Shown: piece after piece, positions 14,545 through 23,281 of the stretch | Layout of the letters: each line of letters opens with the position of its first letter | Position numbering within the stretch: the stretch's first letter is position 1 | NCBI RefSeq assembly: GCF_012910805.1 | Contig: NZ_WTVK01000030.1 | Location: 1-64,000, forward strand | DNA length: 64,000 nucleotides | Source: Aromatoleum evansii | Lineage (GTDB): Bacteria; Pseudomonadota; Gammaproteobacteria; Burkholderiales; Rhodocyclaceae | Reading direction: 5' to 3' | Translations under genes and position numbers: made by a program | The notes under the pieces: generated by a model | The model's database searches: none | What the model saw: only the letters and a program-made list of their open reading frames with translations | What the model was told of the DNA's origin: nothing

Positions 14545-16041
14545 TCAGGCGGCGGCAGCGGCGTGGCGCTCGTGCAGCGCGCGCAGCCGGCCGCGCTGCA
14601 GCTTGCCGGTAGGCGTCAGCGGCAGCGCATCGACCCAGTGTACCCAGCGCGGACGTCGATGGCCCGGCAGTGCGCCAATGCCGTCCTCCAACCGCTGGCG
14701 CGCCTCGGCCCAGCGTCCCGGCGCGGCCACGACCAGCACCGCCAGTGCCGTCAGGCCGTCCGCCGAATCGACGCCGACTGCCGCGATCTGCTGCAGGGCG
14801 TCGCCGCAATGCGCCGCCAGCGCCTGCTCGACCCACAGCGTGCTTACCCACTGGCCGGCGATCTTCAGCATGTCGTCGTTGCGACCCGCGTATTCGAGAC
14901 GGCCATCCGCGTGGCGCAGGAACATGTCGCCGGGCGAGAACCAGCCGTTGTCGAAATCGACCTGCGCGTCGGGGCGCTTCCAGTAGCCGACCGCGACCGT
15001 GGTGTGACGCACCCAGATGCGCTGCGGCAGATCCGCATCGATGTCGGGATTGAAGCGCACCTCGGTCAGCGGCGTCGGGCGCATCAAGCCGGAGTCGTCG
15101 TCGCTGTAGAGCATCAGGCACAGCGTCTCGGAGGTGCCGTAGCCGCTGATCAGGCCGCATCCGGTCTGCTCGCGCCAGCCCTGGCGTATCGCAAGCGGCA
15201 GCGCCTCGCCGGCCGACACGAAATGGCGGATGCCGCGATCCGCGAGCCGTGCCGCCACACCCGTCTGCAGCATCTTGTTGTACAGCGTCGGGACGCTGAA
15301 GAGCAGCGTCGGGCGATGCTTCGCGACCATCTCCTCGACGCGCTCGGCCGTCGGCCAGTCGCGGTCGAGGATCACGGTGGCGCCGGCACGCAGGCCCGCG
15401 AACAGGCTGTTGCCGAGCGCGTAGGCGAAAAACAGCTTGGAGCTTGCATACAGCCGGTCCGCAGATGTCAGACCGGCGAGCTTACAGGCGAAGGAGTGGG
15501 CGTTGTCGACGACGCGCTGGACGTGGATCACCCCCTTGGGCGTGCCGGTCGTGCCGGAGGTGCCGATCCACAGGGCGGGCGCCTCGGCGTCGAGTTGCAG
15601 GGGCTCGACCTCTTCGGCACGTGCGAGCGCCTGCGTCCAGTCCCGGTCGGCGACGCCGCTGCCGACCACCGCGGGTGCACCGGGAAGGGTCGCGACCAGA
15701 CCCTGCAGGTCGTCCGCCTGCGCCGGCTCGCACCACACGAAGCGTGCCTCGCATTCCTTCAGGATGGGCGTGAGCTCAGCCATCGACAGCCGCGGATTGA
15801 CGCCGATGGCGACACCGCCGGCCCAGATCGCGCCGAGGTAGACCTCGACCCAGTCATCGCTGTCGGGCGCGAACACGACGACGCGCTCGCCGGGAGCGAG
15901 CCCCAGCGCCTGCCAGGCTCCGGCCGCGCGCCGCACACGCTCCCGCAGCTCGGCGTAGCTCACCCGCCGCTCGTCGCATTCGATGGCTATTGCGCCATCG
16001 GCGCCGACCGACAGCAGGATCTCAGCAGCATTCATTCGCAT
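14545..16041 (-). CDS. Benzoate/4-hydroxybenzoate-type aryl-CoA ligase
   Basis: The 498-residue protein belongs to the AMP-forming acyl-CoA synthetase superfamily and would activate an aromatic acid to its CoA thioester with ATP in the cytoplasm. The P-loop is IGTSGTTGTPKGV; later motifs are SGYGTSETLCLM, WFSPGDMFLRHADGRLEYAGRNDDMLKIAGQW in two parts, and the catalytic Lys in LPLTPTGKLQRGRLR. SKLFFAYALGNSLF is the substrate-pocket segment typical of benzoate-CoA ligases. The start is ATG 16041 or ATG 16035; the GGAG spacing slightly favours the latter. It follows the TRAP genes. 4-Hydroxybenzoate is the likely substrate given pchC and the AOR gene, but benzoate cannot be excluded. Confidence 0.82.
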   Translation of the reverse strand: MRMNAAEILLSVGADGAIAIECDERRVSYAELRERVRRAAGAWQALGLAPGERVVVFAPDSDDWVEVYLGAIWAGGVAIGVNPRLSMAELTPILKECEARFVWCEPAQADDLQGLVATLPGAPAVVGSGVADRDWTQALARAEEVEPLQLDAEAPALWIGTSGTTGTPKGVIHVQRVVDNAHSFACKLAGLTSADRLYASSKLFFAYALGNSLFAGLRAGATVILDRDWPTAERVEEMVAKHRPTLLFSVPTLYNKMLQTGVAARLADRGIRHFVSAGEALPLAIRQGWREQTGCGLISGYGTSETLCLMLYSDDDSGLMRPTPLTEVRFNPDIDADLPQRIWVRHTTVAVGYWKRPDAQVDFDNGWFSPGDMFLRHADGRLEYAGRNDDMLKIAGQWVSTLWVEQALAAHCGDALQQIAAVGVDSADGLTALAVLVVAAPGRWAEARQRLEDGIGALPGHRRPRWVHWVDALPLTPTGKLQRGRLRALHERHAAAAA

Positions 16042-16082
16042 CTCTCCATTCAAGGCGGACGCGGCAGCGCGCGTCCGCGGAT

Positions 16083-17402
16083 TCAACCGGTGTACTGGAC
16101 CAGGAACAGCGAAATCGGAGGGAAGAACACCAGCAACACCACGCGCAGGGCATCGGACGCCAGGAAGGGCACGATGCCGCGGAAGGTCGTCGCCATCGAG
16201 ACGTTCTTCGCGAGGCTGTTGATGATGTAGACGTTCATCCCAACCGGCGGCGTGATCAGGCCCACCTCGACCACCATCAGCGCGAGGATGCCGAACCAGA
16301 TCGCCTTGTCCGTCTGGTCGAGGCCCCAGAAATCCAGGCCCATGATCATCGGGAAGAAGATCGGGATGGTCAGCAGGATCATCGACAGGCTGTCCATCAC
16401 GCAGCCGAGGAAGACGTAGATCGTGATGATCGCGAACAGCACCACCAGCGGCGGCAGGCCCGACTGGGCGACCCACGCGGCGAGCTCGGCCGGCATCTGC
16501 GTGAGGGCGAGGAAGACGTTGAGCACGTCCGCGCCGAGCAGGATCAGAAAGATCATCGCCGTCGCCTCGGCGGCGCCGTAGAGGGCCTCCATCAGCCCGG
16601 CGAAGCGCATTCCCTTCGCCACGGCGAGGATGCCTGCGGCGATCGTCCCGACCGAGGCCGCCTCGGTCGGCGTGAAGAAGCCGCCGTAGATGCCGCCGAT
16701 CACGACGACGAAGATCGCCAGCACCGGCCAGACGTCGATCAGTGCCCGGAGGCGGACGCTCCACGGCTTGCGCTCGCCCGCAGGGCCGGCATCGGGCACG
16801 GCGCGGCAGTACAGCGCGATCACGAGCATATAGCCGATCGCGGCGAGGATGCCCGGCAGGAAGGCGGCGGCGAAGAGCTTGGAAATGTTCTGCTCGGTGA
16901 GGATCGCATAGATCACCAGCACCACCGACGGCGGAATCAGGATGCCCAGCGTCCCGCCGGCCGCCAGCGCCGCCGTGGACAGCGCGGGCGAATAGTTCAG
17001 TCGCCGCAGCTCCGGCAGCGCCACCTGCCCCATCGTCGCCGCCGTCGCGAGCGAGGAGCCGCAGATCGCACCGAAGCCCGCGCACGCGCCGACCGCCGCC
17101 ATCGCGACGCCGCCGCGGTAATGGCCGATCAGCGACTCGGCCGCGCCGAACAAGGCCTTCGACAAGCCGCCGCGCGACGCGAAGCCGCCCATCAGCAGGA
17201 AGAGCGGCACCACAGACAGGTCGTAGATCGAATAGCGTCCGTAGGCCGCGGTCTTGAGGTAGCTCAGCAGCGGGTCCCATCCCGCCAGCGTGACGTAGCC
17301 CGCCATGCCGGTGAGCAGCATGGAGATCGCGATGGGCACGCGCAGCGCCAGAAGCACCATCAGGATGCCGAAGAAGATGCCACCGATCGCGATGCCGCTC
17401 AT
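16083..17402 (-). CDS. dctM: TRAP transporter large membrane subunit
   Basis: This 439-residue DctM-type protein is very hydrophobic with about 12 segments and forms the sodium-coupled channel of a TRAP uptake system. Characteristic stretches are VPIAISMLLTGMAGYV, AVGACAGFGAICGSSLATAA and GGTLGILIPPS. The ATG overlaps the dctQ stop (ATGA). It works with DctQ and the periplasmic binder DctP encoded upstream. Neighbouring aryl-CoA ligase and MFS genes suggest that the imported solute is an aromatic carboxylate. Confidence 0.9.
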   Translation of the reverse strand: MSGIAIGGIFFGILMVLLALRVPIAISMLLTGMAGYVTLAGWDPLLSYLKTAAYGRYSIYDLSVVPLFLLMGGFASRGGLSKALFGAAESLIGHYRGGVAMAAVGACAGFGAICGSSLATAATMGQVALPELRRLNYSPALSTAALAAGGTLGILIPPSVVLVIYAILTEQNISKLFAAAFLPGILAAIGYMLVIALYCRAVPDAGPAGERKPWSVRLRALIDVWPVLAIFVVVIGGIYGGFFTPTEAASVGTIAAGILAVAKGMRFAGLMEALYGAAEATAMIFLILLGADVLNVFLALTQMPAELAAWVAQSGLPPLVVLFAIITIYVFLGCVMDSLSMILLTIPIFFPMIMGLDFWGLDQTDKAIWFGILALMVVEVGLITPPVGMNVYIINSLAKNVSMATTFRGIVPFLASDALRVVLLVFFPPISLFLVQYTG

Positions 17403-17920
17403 GCGCCTTCTCCCCGGAATTTCGTCCGCGCCGTATAGAGGGCCGTCGCCGCCAGCAGCAGGAAGGACGGGGTCATGCAGGCGTAGGCGTACCAGATCGG
17501 CACGCCGAGCAGCATCGAGGTCTCGCCGCTGTCCTTCAGCCCGACGGTGCCGATCGCCATGCGCCAGGCGACGAGGCCCGCACAGGCGGCCAGCAGCAGC
17601 GCCCCGACGCCGTCCAGGCGTGCGCGCCAGCGCGGCGACACGCCGGTGGTGAAGAAGTCGACCAGCACGTGGCTGCTGCGCATCTGCCCCCACGGCAGGA
17701 AGGCTGTGACCGCGATCGCCGAGCCGATCTGGACGAGCTCGAAGTCACCCAGCAGGGCCGTGCCCACGAACACCCGGCTGCCGATGCTGGCGACGGACAT
17801 CACCGCCACCGACAGCAGGACCAGGCCACCCGCGCCCGCGAACGCCCGCGACAGGAAAAACAAGGCGCGCCCGACCGGATCCGGCGGCGCGCATACCGGT
17901 GTTGCGATGGGTTCCGACAT
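17399..17920 (-). CDS. dctQ: TRAP transporter small membrane subunit
   Basis: The 173-residue product has four hydrophobic helices and the DctQ pattern RSSHVLVDFFTTGVSPRWR in the cytoplasmic loop. DctQ scaffolds the large subunit and contacts the substrate-loaded binding protein. The start MSEPIAT is chosen because the in-frame upstream extension is Arg-rich and lacks membrane character. It lies between dctP (121 bases) and dctM (4-base overlap). Confidence 0.87.
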   Translation of the reverse strand: MSEPIATPVCAPPDPVGRALFFLSRAFAGAGGLVLLSVAVMSVASIGSRVFVGTALLGDFELVQIGSAIAVTAFLPWGQMRSSHVLVDFFTTGVSPRWRARLDGVGALLLAACAGLVAWRMAIGTVGLKDSGETSMLLGVPIWYAYACMTPSFLLLAATALYTARTKFRGEGA

Positions 17921-18041
17921 GTGCGGGCACTCCCGTGAGATGGGGCGCCGGACGGCAGCCCGGATCGGCTGCGGTCGAACGACGCCCGGAAAAGTGCGTG
18001 CGGCGGATGACGCCCGCAGGCGCATCCGCCCTGCTCGACAC

Positions 18042-19100
18042 TCAGAGCGGGTCGTATTTCCCGACCAGCGTCTGCGCGCTCTTCAGCAGCGCCTTGCCGT
18101 CGTAGCCCTTGCCCGACACCTCGGAGACCCACGAGTCGTACACCGCCTGCCCCGCCTTCTCCCAGGCCTGGAGCTCGACTGCCGGGACGACGTTGAACTG
18201 GTTGCCGCGGTCGGAGGCGAGCTTGCGCGCGTTGGCCGCCGACTCGTCCCACACCTTGCCGACCCAGGCCGACGCCTCGGCACCGCCGTTGGCATCGATC
18301 ACTGCCTTCAGGTCCGCAGGCAGCGACTGGTACTTCGCCTTGTTCATCGCAAAGATGAAGGCCGTCGTGTACAGCGCGCGCGCCTTCGCATCGCCCTCGC
18401 TGTGGAACTTCACGAGCTCCTGCGCCTTCACCGCCGGCACCACTTCCCACGGCAGCATCGCGCCGTCGATCACCCCCTTCGACAGCGCCTCCGACACCTG
18501 CGGCACGGGCATGCCGACCGGTGTCGCACCCAATGCGGCAAGGAACTTGTTGGTCTGGCGCGTCGGCGCCCGCAGCTTCAGGCCGCGGAAGTTCGCCAGC
18601 GTCGTGATCGGCCCCTTCACCAGATGCAACTGTCCGGCGTCATGCACATGGAACAGGATCGGATGCACGTCCTTGAACTCGATCTGGTCGAGCTTGTTCT
18701 CGTGCACGTACTCCCACAGCGCGCGGCTCGACGCCTCTGCCTTATTGATCATGAAAGGCAGCTCGAACACCTCGACGGCCGGGAAGCGCCCCGCGCTATA
18801 GCCGGGCAGGGTCCACACGATGTCGGCGACACCGTCGCGCACCTGGTCGATCAGCTGCGGCGGCGTGCCGCCGAGCTGCATCGCCGGGTAGATCTGGCAT
18901 TTCAAGCGCCCCGCGGACTCCTTGTTGATCTTGTCGCACCACGGCGTGATGAACTTCGCGTGGGCCGTCGAGCCCGGCGGCAGGAAATGCGCGACCTTCA
19001 GCGTCACCTCCTGCGCGCCGGCCACGCCACACACCGCCGCCAGCAGCCCGCCAGCGAGAACCCCGAAAATCCTTCTTGCCTTCCCGATACGTGTGCTCAT
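18042..19100 (-). CDS. dctP: TRAP transporter periplasmic solute-binding protein
   Basis: The 352-residue DctP-family binder has a signal peptide (FGVLAGGLLAAVCGVAGAQE, cleaved after AGA). The mature protein shows VTLKVAHFLPPGST, the GRLKCQIYPAMQLGG region, LKLRAPTRQTNKFLAALGATPVGMP (the segment with the carboxylate-binding Arg) and DGAMLPWEV. AGGAGGAGA precedes the ATG. It is the first gene of the minus-strand row dctP-dctQ-dctM-ligase-permease-kinase-regulator and is divergent from the AOR gene. An organic acid ligand is certain from the family; an aromatic one is inferred from context. Confidence 0.9.
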   Translation of the reverse strand: MSTRIGKARRIFGVLAGGLLAAVCGVAGAQEVTLKVAHFLPPGSTAHAKFITPWCDKINKESAGRLKCQIYPAMQLGGTPPQLIDQVRDGVADIVWTLPGYSAGRFPAVEVFELPFMINKAEASSRALWEYVHENKLDQIEFKDVHPILFHVHDAGQLHLVKGPITTLANFRGLKLRAPTRQTNKFLAALGATPVGMPVPQVSEALSKGVIDGAMLPWEVVPAVKAQELVKFHSEGDAKARALYTTAFIFAMNKAKYQSLPADLKAVIDANGGAEASAWVGKVWDESAANARKLASDRGNQFNVVPAVELQAWEKAGQAVYDSWVSEVSGKGYDGKALLKSAQTLVGKYDPL

Positions 19101-19447
19101 TTGTCTCCTCCTCCTGCTGCGTCTGTCGGCAACTGGTTGTTGCGCACAATAGGTCCGTGGCGACGGGCCCACAATACGCCAGGGGAACTTTCTCCACCTG
19201 ATTTGATGGATGTCAAATTATCTTGCAGTGCACGAAAACCCGCTGCCGGCAATTTCCCGACGCCGGCCGAAGTGCATCCTGCGCCGCGCCTTGAATCCGC
19301 TCCGAATCCGCCAGACCGCCCCTCCTTCACGCCCCGCCAACCGAGACGCGCCGCCTCCCCCTGCAAAAAGACCATCCCTTTTTTGTTTGACTTCAAACTG
19401 TTTTAAAGCCACACTACATCCAGCCAACAGGAAAACAGGAGACAGTT
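19101..19447. other. Divergent intergenic region dctP / aldehyde oxidoreductase
   Basis: This 347-base gap carries the promoters of both divergent units. On the minus strand a weak -24/-12-like element is at 19167-19182. On the plus strand TTGACT at about 19389 precedes the AOR gene, without a convincing -10. AGGAGA stands in front of the AOR ATG. I see no gene and no clear copy of the CAGACAC dyad found at pchC. Confidence 0.5.
19167..19182 (-). promoter_or_regulatory. Possible sigma-54 promoter of the dctP row
   Basis: CTGGCGTATTGTGGGC keeps GG and GC at ten-base spacing (TGGCGT-N5-GGGC). The -12 core GGGC differs from TTGC, so it is weaker than the pchC element. It lies 67 bases from the dctP ATG. 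Confidence 0.35.
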
Positions 19448-21772
19448 ATGGGGATCAGGGACAAGGTCGAACAACTGTGGGCACGCCTGCACGACACACC
19501 GCAGTACGATACTCAGGGCGCTGTCCTGTTCGTCGACCTCGAAAAGCGCGAAACGCAGCGCAAGTACCTGCCGCTAGAAGTGTTGCGCACCTACCTCGGC
19601 GGACGCGGCGCCAATATGTATCTGCTGTACAACCTGCTGCAGGACGGACGCGAAGCCCTCGACCCCGAGATCCCCCTGATCTTCGGCGCCGGCACCCTCA
19701 CCGGCGACATGCCGGCCGCCACCCGCGGCAACTTCACCAGCCGCTCGCCCGAGAGCGACGCGATCCTCGACACCAACGGCGGCGACTACTTCCCGTCCTT
19801 CGTCAAACGCCACGGCTACGACCACATCGTGCTGTACGGCCTGGCCCCGCAATGGACTTTGCTGCGCATCGCGCATGACGAAGTGCAGTTCATTGACGCG
19901 ACCCCCTATGTCGGCCTCGACAACCTCGACCTGCCCGGCGCCATCGAACGCGACTTCGAATGCACCGAGCGCAAGGACATGGCCCTCGCCCGCATCACCA
20001 CCGCGGGGGAGAACCTCGCGCTGTGCAGCGGCATCATGGGCGGGATCAAGGCGATCTGGGCGCGTGGCGGCGGCGGCGCGAAGATGGGTTCGCTGCGCCT
20101 GAAGGCCATCATGGTGCACGGCAAGCCGGACGAAGCGCCGAAGGTGGCCGAGCTCAAGGCGCACAACAAGGTGATCGGCAAGAAGATCACCTCGACCTCG
20201 GTGATCAAGAACGCCCTCAAGCAGGTCGGCACGCCCTTCCTGTACAAGCCCTCGCGCGTGCTGGGCGCGCTCGGTACGCTGAACAACCAGAAGACGGATT
20301 GGCACCCGACGCTCGACGCGGACAACTTCGACCCCTACCGCCCCGGCATGGACGGCTGCTTCAAGTGCCCGGTGCATTGCCGCAACCTCAACGACATGAC
20401 CCCCGAGGGCAAGGGCGGCTGGGGCTCGGCCGCGCTCAAGGGCCTGAAGGGCAACGCCAGCTACGACAAGGCCCAGGCCGACGTCGAGCACGGCAAGCAG
20501 CGCACCTACAACGGCATCCATGGTGACGGCAAGTTCGACCAGTACGACAAGGGCGACGGTCCCGAGTACGTCACCGTGGGCAAGTTCGGCCCGATGATCG
20601 GCCTGAAGGAGCCGGAGCACATCCTGCGCCTCAACAACATCCTCAACGACCTCGGCCTCGATTCGGCCTCGACCGGCAGCGCGATCGCCTGGGCGATGGA
20701 GCTGTGGCAGCGCGGCATCATCGACGCGAGCCACACCGGCGGGCTGGACCTGTCCTGGGGCAACTACGAGACGGTCGAGAAACTGCTGTTCATGACCGCG
20801 AAGCGCGAAGGCTTCGGCGACACCATCGCCGACTCCACCCGCGCAGTCGAGCGCGGCAAGTACCCGGCCGCAGCCCTCGACTACCGCATGGCGGTGAAGG
20901 GCCTGTTCCAGTCGGACCCGCACGACGCCCGCATCCTCAAGGCCTTCGCGCTGGGCCTGTCAGTCGCCACGCGCGGCATGGACCACCTCAGGAACCGCGT
21001 CACGCTGGAGATCAACGCCCGCATCAACGACGACGCCCCGTTCAAGACCGAACTCTACGGCGGCACCGTCGCCGCCGAGCCGAACCGCTACGACGGCAAG
21101 GAATTCGCGGTGCGCCGCTGCGAGAACACCTTCGCCGTCGGCGACTCGGTGGGCATGTGCCGTTTCAACACCAAGCTGTTCAACTCCCCGACCACCCCCG
21201 ACTGCGGCGACTTCGCGACCCAGCTGACGACCGCCACCGCGCACGAATTCACCGGCGAGCAGCTCAACGAGATCGGCCGCAACATCACCGGCCTGGAGCG
21301 CCTGATCAACTTCCGCCTCGGCCTGCGCGCCAAGGACGACACCCTGCCGAAGCGCTGGTTCGAGGAAGAGATCGAGGTCGGCCCCTTCAAGGGCGAGAAG
21401 GTCGATCGCAAGGAATTCGAGGCGATGAAGGCGCGCTTCTACGAAGTCACCGGCCTGAACGCCGAAGGCGTGCCCAAGGCGGACTGGCACGAGCAGCTCG
21501 CCGCGGCCACCACCGGCTTCGCGGTGAGGGTCGAACTGCCGCAGGTGCTGCCCGGCGCGCCGGAAAAGGCGATCGTGATCGACGAACCGGTCGCCAACGT
21601 CGTCGCGCTGCGCGACGCACTGGCCCGCCGCCTGCCCGAAGCCCGCGAGGCGCTCAACGACCACTCGTGGAACATCGCGGTCAACGGTCACATGGTGCTG
21701 GCAGGCGAGCGCGACACTGCCCTGCACCACGGCGACCGCGTGGCCTTCGTGCCGATCATCGCCGGAGGCTGA
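19448..21772 (+). CDS. Aldehyde:ferredoxin oxidoreductase with fused C-terminal MoaD/ThiS-like domain
   Basis: This 774-residue tungsten (or molybdenum) bis-pterin enzyme would oxidise an aldehyde, probably 4-hydroxybenzaldehyde from p-cresol, to the acid. Residues 1-690 are the AOR fold: LGGRGANMYLLY, GAGTLTGDMPAATRGNF, CFKCPVHC with Cys304, Cys307 and Cys311, and the fourth [4Fe-4S] ligand Cys571 in DSVGMCRF. Usual AORs end near 600-650 residues. Here residues about 693-774 form a beta-grasp domain (SWNIAVNGHMV, LHHGDRVAFVPIIAGG) ending in Gly-Gly, as in MoaD, the sulphur carrier of pterin cofactor synthesis. No ferredoxin or FAD subunit gene is adjacent. AGGAGA precedes the ATG. Substrate is inferred from context. 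Confidence 0.88.
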   Translation: MGIRDKVEQLWARLHDTPQYDTQGAVLFVDLEKRETQRKYLPLEVLRTYLGGRGANMYLLYNLLQDGREALDPEIPLIFGAGTLTGDMPAATRGNFTSRSPESDAILDTNGGDYFPSFVKRHGYDHIVLYGLAPQWTLLRIAHDEVQFIDATPYVGLDNLDLPGAIERDFECTERKDMALARITTAGENLALCSGIMGGIKAIWARGGGGAKMGSLRLKAIMVHGKPDEAPKVAELKAHNKVIGKKITSTSVIKNALKQVGTPFLYKPSRVLGALGTLNNQKTDWHPTLDADNFDPYRPGMDGCFKCPVHCRNLNDMTPEGKGGWGSAALKGLKGNASYDKAQADVEHGKQRTYNGIHGDGKFDQYDKGDGPEYVTVGKFGPMIGLKEPEHILRLNNILNDLGLDSASTGSAIAWAMELWQRGIIDASHTGGLDLSWGNYETVEKLLFMTAKREGFGDTIADSTRAVERGKYPAAALDYRMAVKGLFQSDPHDARILKAFALGLSVATRGMDHLRNRVTLEINARINDDAPFKTELYGGTVAAEPNRYDGKEFAVRRCENTFAVGDSVGMCRFNTKLFNSPTTPDCGDFATQLTTATAHEFTGEQLNEIGRNITGLERLINFRLGLRAKDDTLPKRWFEEEIEVGPFKGEKVDRKEFEAMKARFYEVTGLNAEGVPKADWHEQLAAATTGFAVRVELPQVLPGAPEKAIVIDEPVANVVALRDALARRLPEAREALNDHSWNIAVNGHMVLAGERDTALHHGDRVAFVPIIAGG

Positions 21773-21782
21773 GCGGGGAACA

Positions 21783-21808
21783 CGGACGGGGAACCTTTCC
21801 CCCGTCCG
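21783..21808 (+). terminator. First hairpin after the AOR gene
   Basis: CGGACGGGG-AACCTTTC-CCCCGTCCG, a 9-bp stem 11 bases after the stop. It has no T-run of its own and may act with the terminator just after it. Confidence 0.5.
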
Positions 21809-21822
21809 AGCAGGACGAAACG

Positions 21823-21855
21823 AAAACGGCGGACGATCCTCTCGTCCGCCGTTTT
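21823..21855. terminator. Bidirectional terminator between AOR and the RND operon
   Basis: AAAACGGCGGACGA-TCCTC-TCGTCCGCCGTTTT is a perfect 14-bp stem with a T-run on each strand. It separates two convergent transcription units. Confidence 0.85.
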
Positions 21856-21886
21856 GTCGTTTGCGCGCCTTCTCCGCGCGTCCCGC

Positions 21887-23281
21887 CTACTGCCAGCCCC
21901 CGCCCAGCGCCTTGTACAGCGCGATGCGATTGGCGGCATCCGACTGCCGCACCGCGATCAGGTCCAGCTCGGCCGCATAGAGACTGCGCTGCCCATCCAG
22001 CAGCCCGAAATAGCTGTCGACGCCCGCCTTGTAGCGCGCCTCGGACAGCTTGAAGCTTGCCTCGCTCGCCTCCACCAGCTTGCGCCGCGCGTCGAGCTGC
22101 TCGGCCAGCGTCGCGCGGTCGGCCAGCGCATCGGCGACTTCGCGGAACGCCGACTGGATCGCCTTCTCGTACTGCGCCAGCGCGATCTCGCGCTGCACCT
22201 TCGTCGCCTCCAGGTTCGCACTGAGTCGCCCGGCTTCGAAGATCGGCAGCGAGATCTGCGGCACGAAACTCCACGTCCCCGACCCCGCCTCGAACAGCCC
22301 GTCGAGCGTGCTGCTCGCCGTGCCCGCCGCGGCGGTCAGCGTGATGCGCGGGAAGAAGGCGGCGCGCGCCGCGCCGATGCTGGCGTTCGCCGCACGCAGC
22401 TGGCGCTCCGTCTGCAGGATGTCCGGACGGCGCGTCAGTACCTCCGAGGGCACGCCCGCAGGCAGCTCCGCCACCGACGTGATCGACTCCTCAAACCCCT
22501 GCGGCAGCAACGCGGACGGAACGTCCGTACCGACCACCAGCGCCAGCGCATTCCGGTCCTGCGCGACGAGCGCCGCGTAGCGGGCCGCATCGGCGCGCGC
22601 CCCTTCGAGCAGCGTCTGCGCCTGGCGCAGATCCAGCGCCGAGGTCGCTCCGACGTCGAAGCTGCGCTTCGTCAGCTCGTAGGACTTTTGCCGCGTCACG
22701 AGCGTGTTGTTCGCCAGTGTCTGCCGCTCACGATCCGCAGCCAGTCGCAGCCACGCATCGGCCACTTCGGCGACCAGGCTGATCTGCGCGCTGCGACGCG
22801 CCTCCTCGGTGCCGAGAAATTGTTCCAGCGCCTGCTCGTTAAGGCTGCGGATGCGGCCGAACAAGTCCAGTTCGTAAGCCGAGAAGCCCACTGTCGCGCT
22901 GTACTGACGCGACGTGCCCGCTTCGCCGGTCCTGCTCAGGTCGGCCGGCAGGCGCTGTGCGGTCTGGCTGCCGTTCGCGGAGATCGACGGGAACAGCTCC
23001 GCCCGCTGTATGCCGTATTGCACCCGCGCGCGCTCGATGTTGAGTGCGGCGATGCGCAGGTCGCGATTGTTCGCGAGCGCGAGCTCAACGAGCTCGCGCA
23101 GGCGGGGGTCGGCGAAATAGTCGCGCCACGCCGGCGCCTCGCTTGCGCTCGCGGTGCCCGCCGGCGCATCCGGGAACGCGGCCGGGACCGGCGCGGCGGG
23201 ACGCTCATAGGCGGGGATCAGCGAACACGCGCCCATGAAGGCGGCGGCCACGGCGACGACCAATGTACGGAGTTCGGTCAT
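21887..23281 (-). CDS. RND efflux outer-membrane channel lipoprotein (OprM/NodT type)
   Basis: The 464-residue TolC-family protein has a lipoprotein signal ending in the lipobox MGAC with the acylated Cys near residue 19. Two repeated outer-membrane-efflux domains follow; ARAAFFPRITLTAAAGTA and YKAGVDSYFGLLDGQRSLYAAE are typical. Three copies form the exit duct of a tripartite pump. The ATG shares one base with the stop of the pump gene (TGATG), so it is translated with it. It is the last gene of the operon and ends before the bidirectional terminator. Confidence 0.9.
   Translation of the reverse strand: MTELRTLVVAVAAAFMGACSLIPAYERPAAPVPAAFPDAPAGTASASEAPAWRDYFADPRLRELVELALANNRDLRIAALNIERARVQYGIQRAELFPSISANGSQTAQRLPADLSRTGEAGTSRQYSATVGFSAYELDLFGRIRSLNEQALEQFLGTEEARRSAQISLVAEVADAWLRLAADRERQTLANNTLVTRQKSYELTKRSFDVGATSALDLRQAQTLLEGARADAARYAALVAQDRNALALVVGTDVPSALLPQGFEESITSVAELPAGVPSEVLTRRPDILQTERQLRAANASIGAARAAFFPRITLTAAAGTASSTLDGLFEAGSGTWSFVPQISLPIFEAGRLSANLEATKVQREIALAQYEKAIQSAFREVADALADRATLAEQLDARRKLVEASEASFKLSEARYKAGVDSYFGLLDGQRSLYAAELDLIAVRQSDAANRIALYKALGGGWQ

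Noticed and set aside
14545-17280. A single minus-strand frame of about 900 codons covering the CoA ligase and part of dctM
   Set aside because: The first 410 codons run in a wrong frame of dctM and look like Arg/Gly-rich noise; the ligase starts at 16041 or 16035 after a ribosome site.
19389-19420. A sigma-70 promoter for the AOR gene
   Set aside because: TTGACT is present, but no convincing -10 hexamer lies 16-18 bases downstream.
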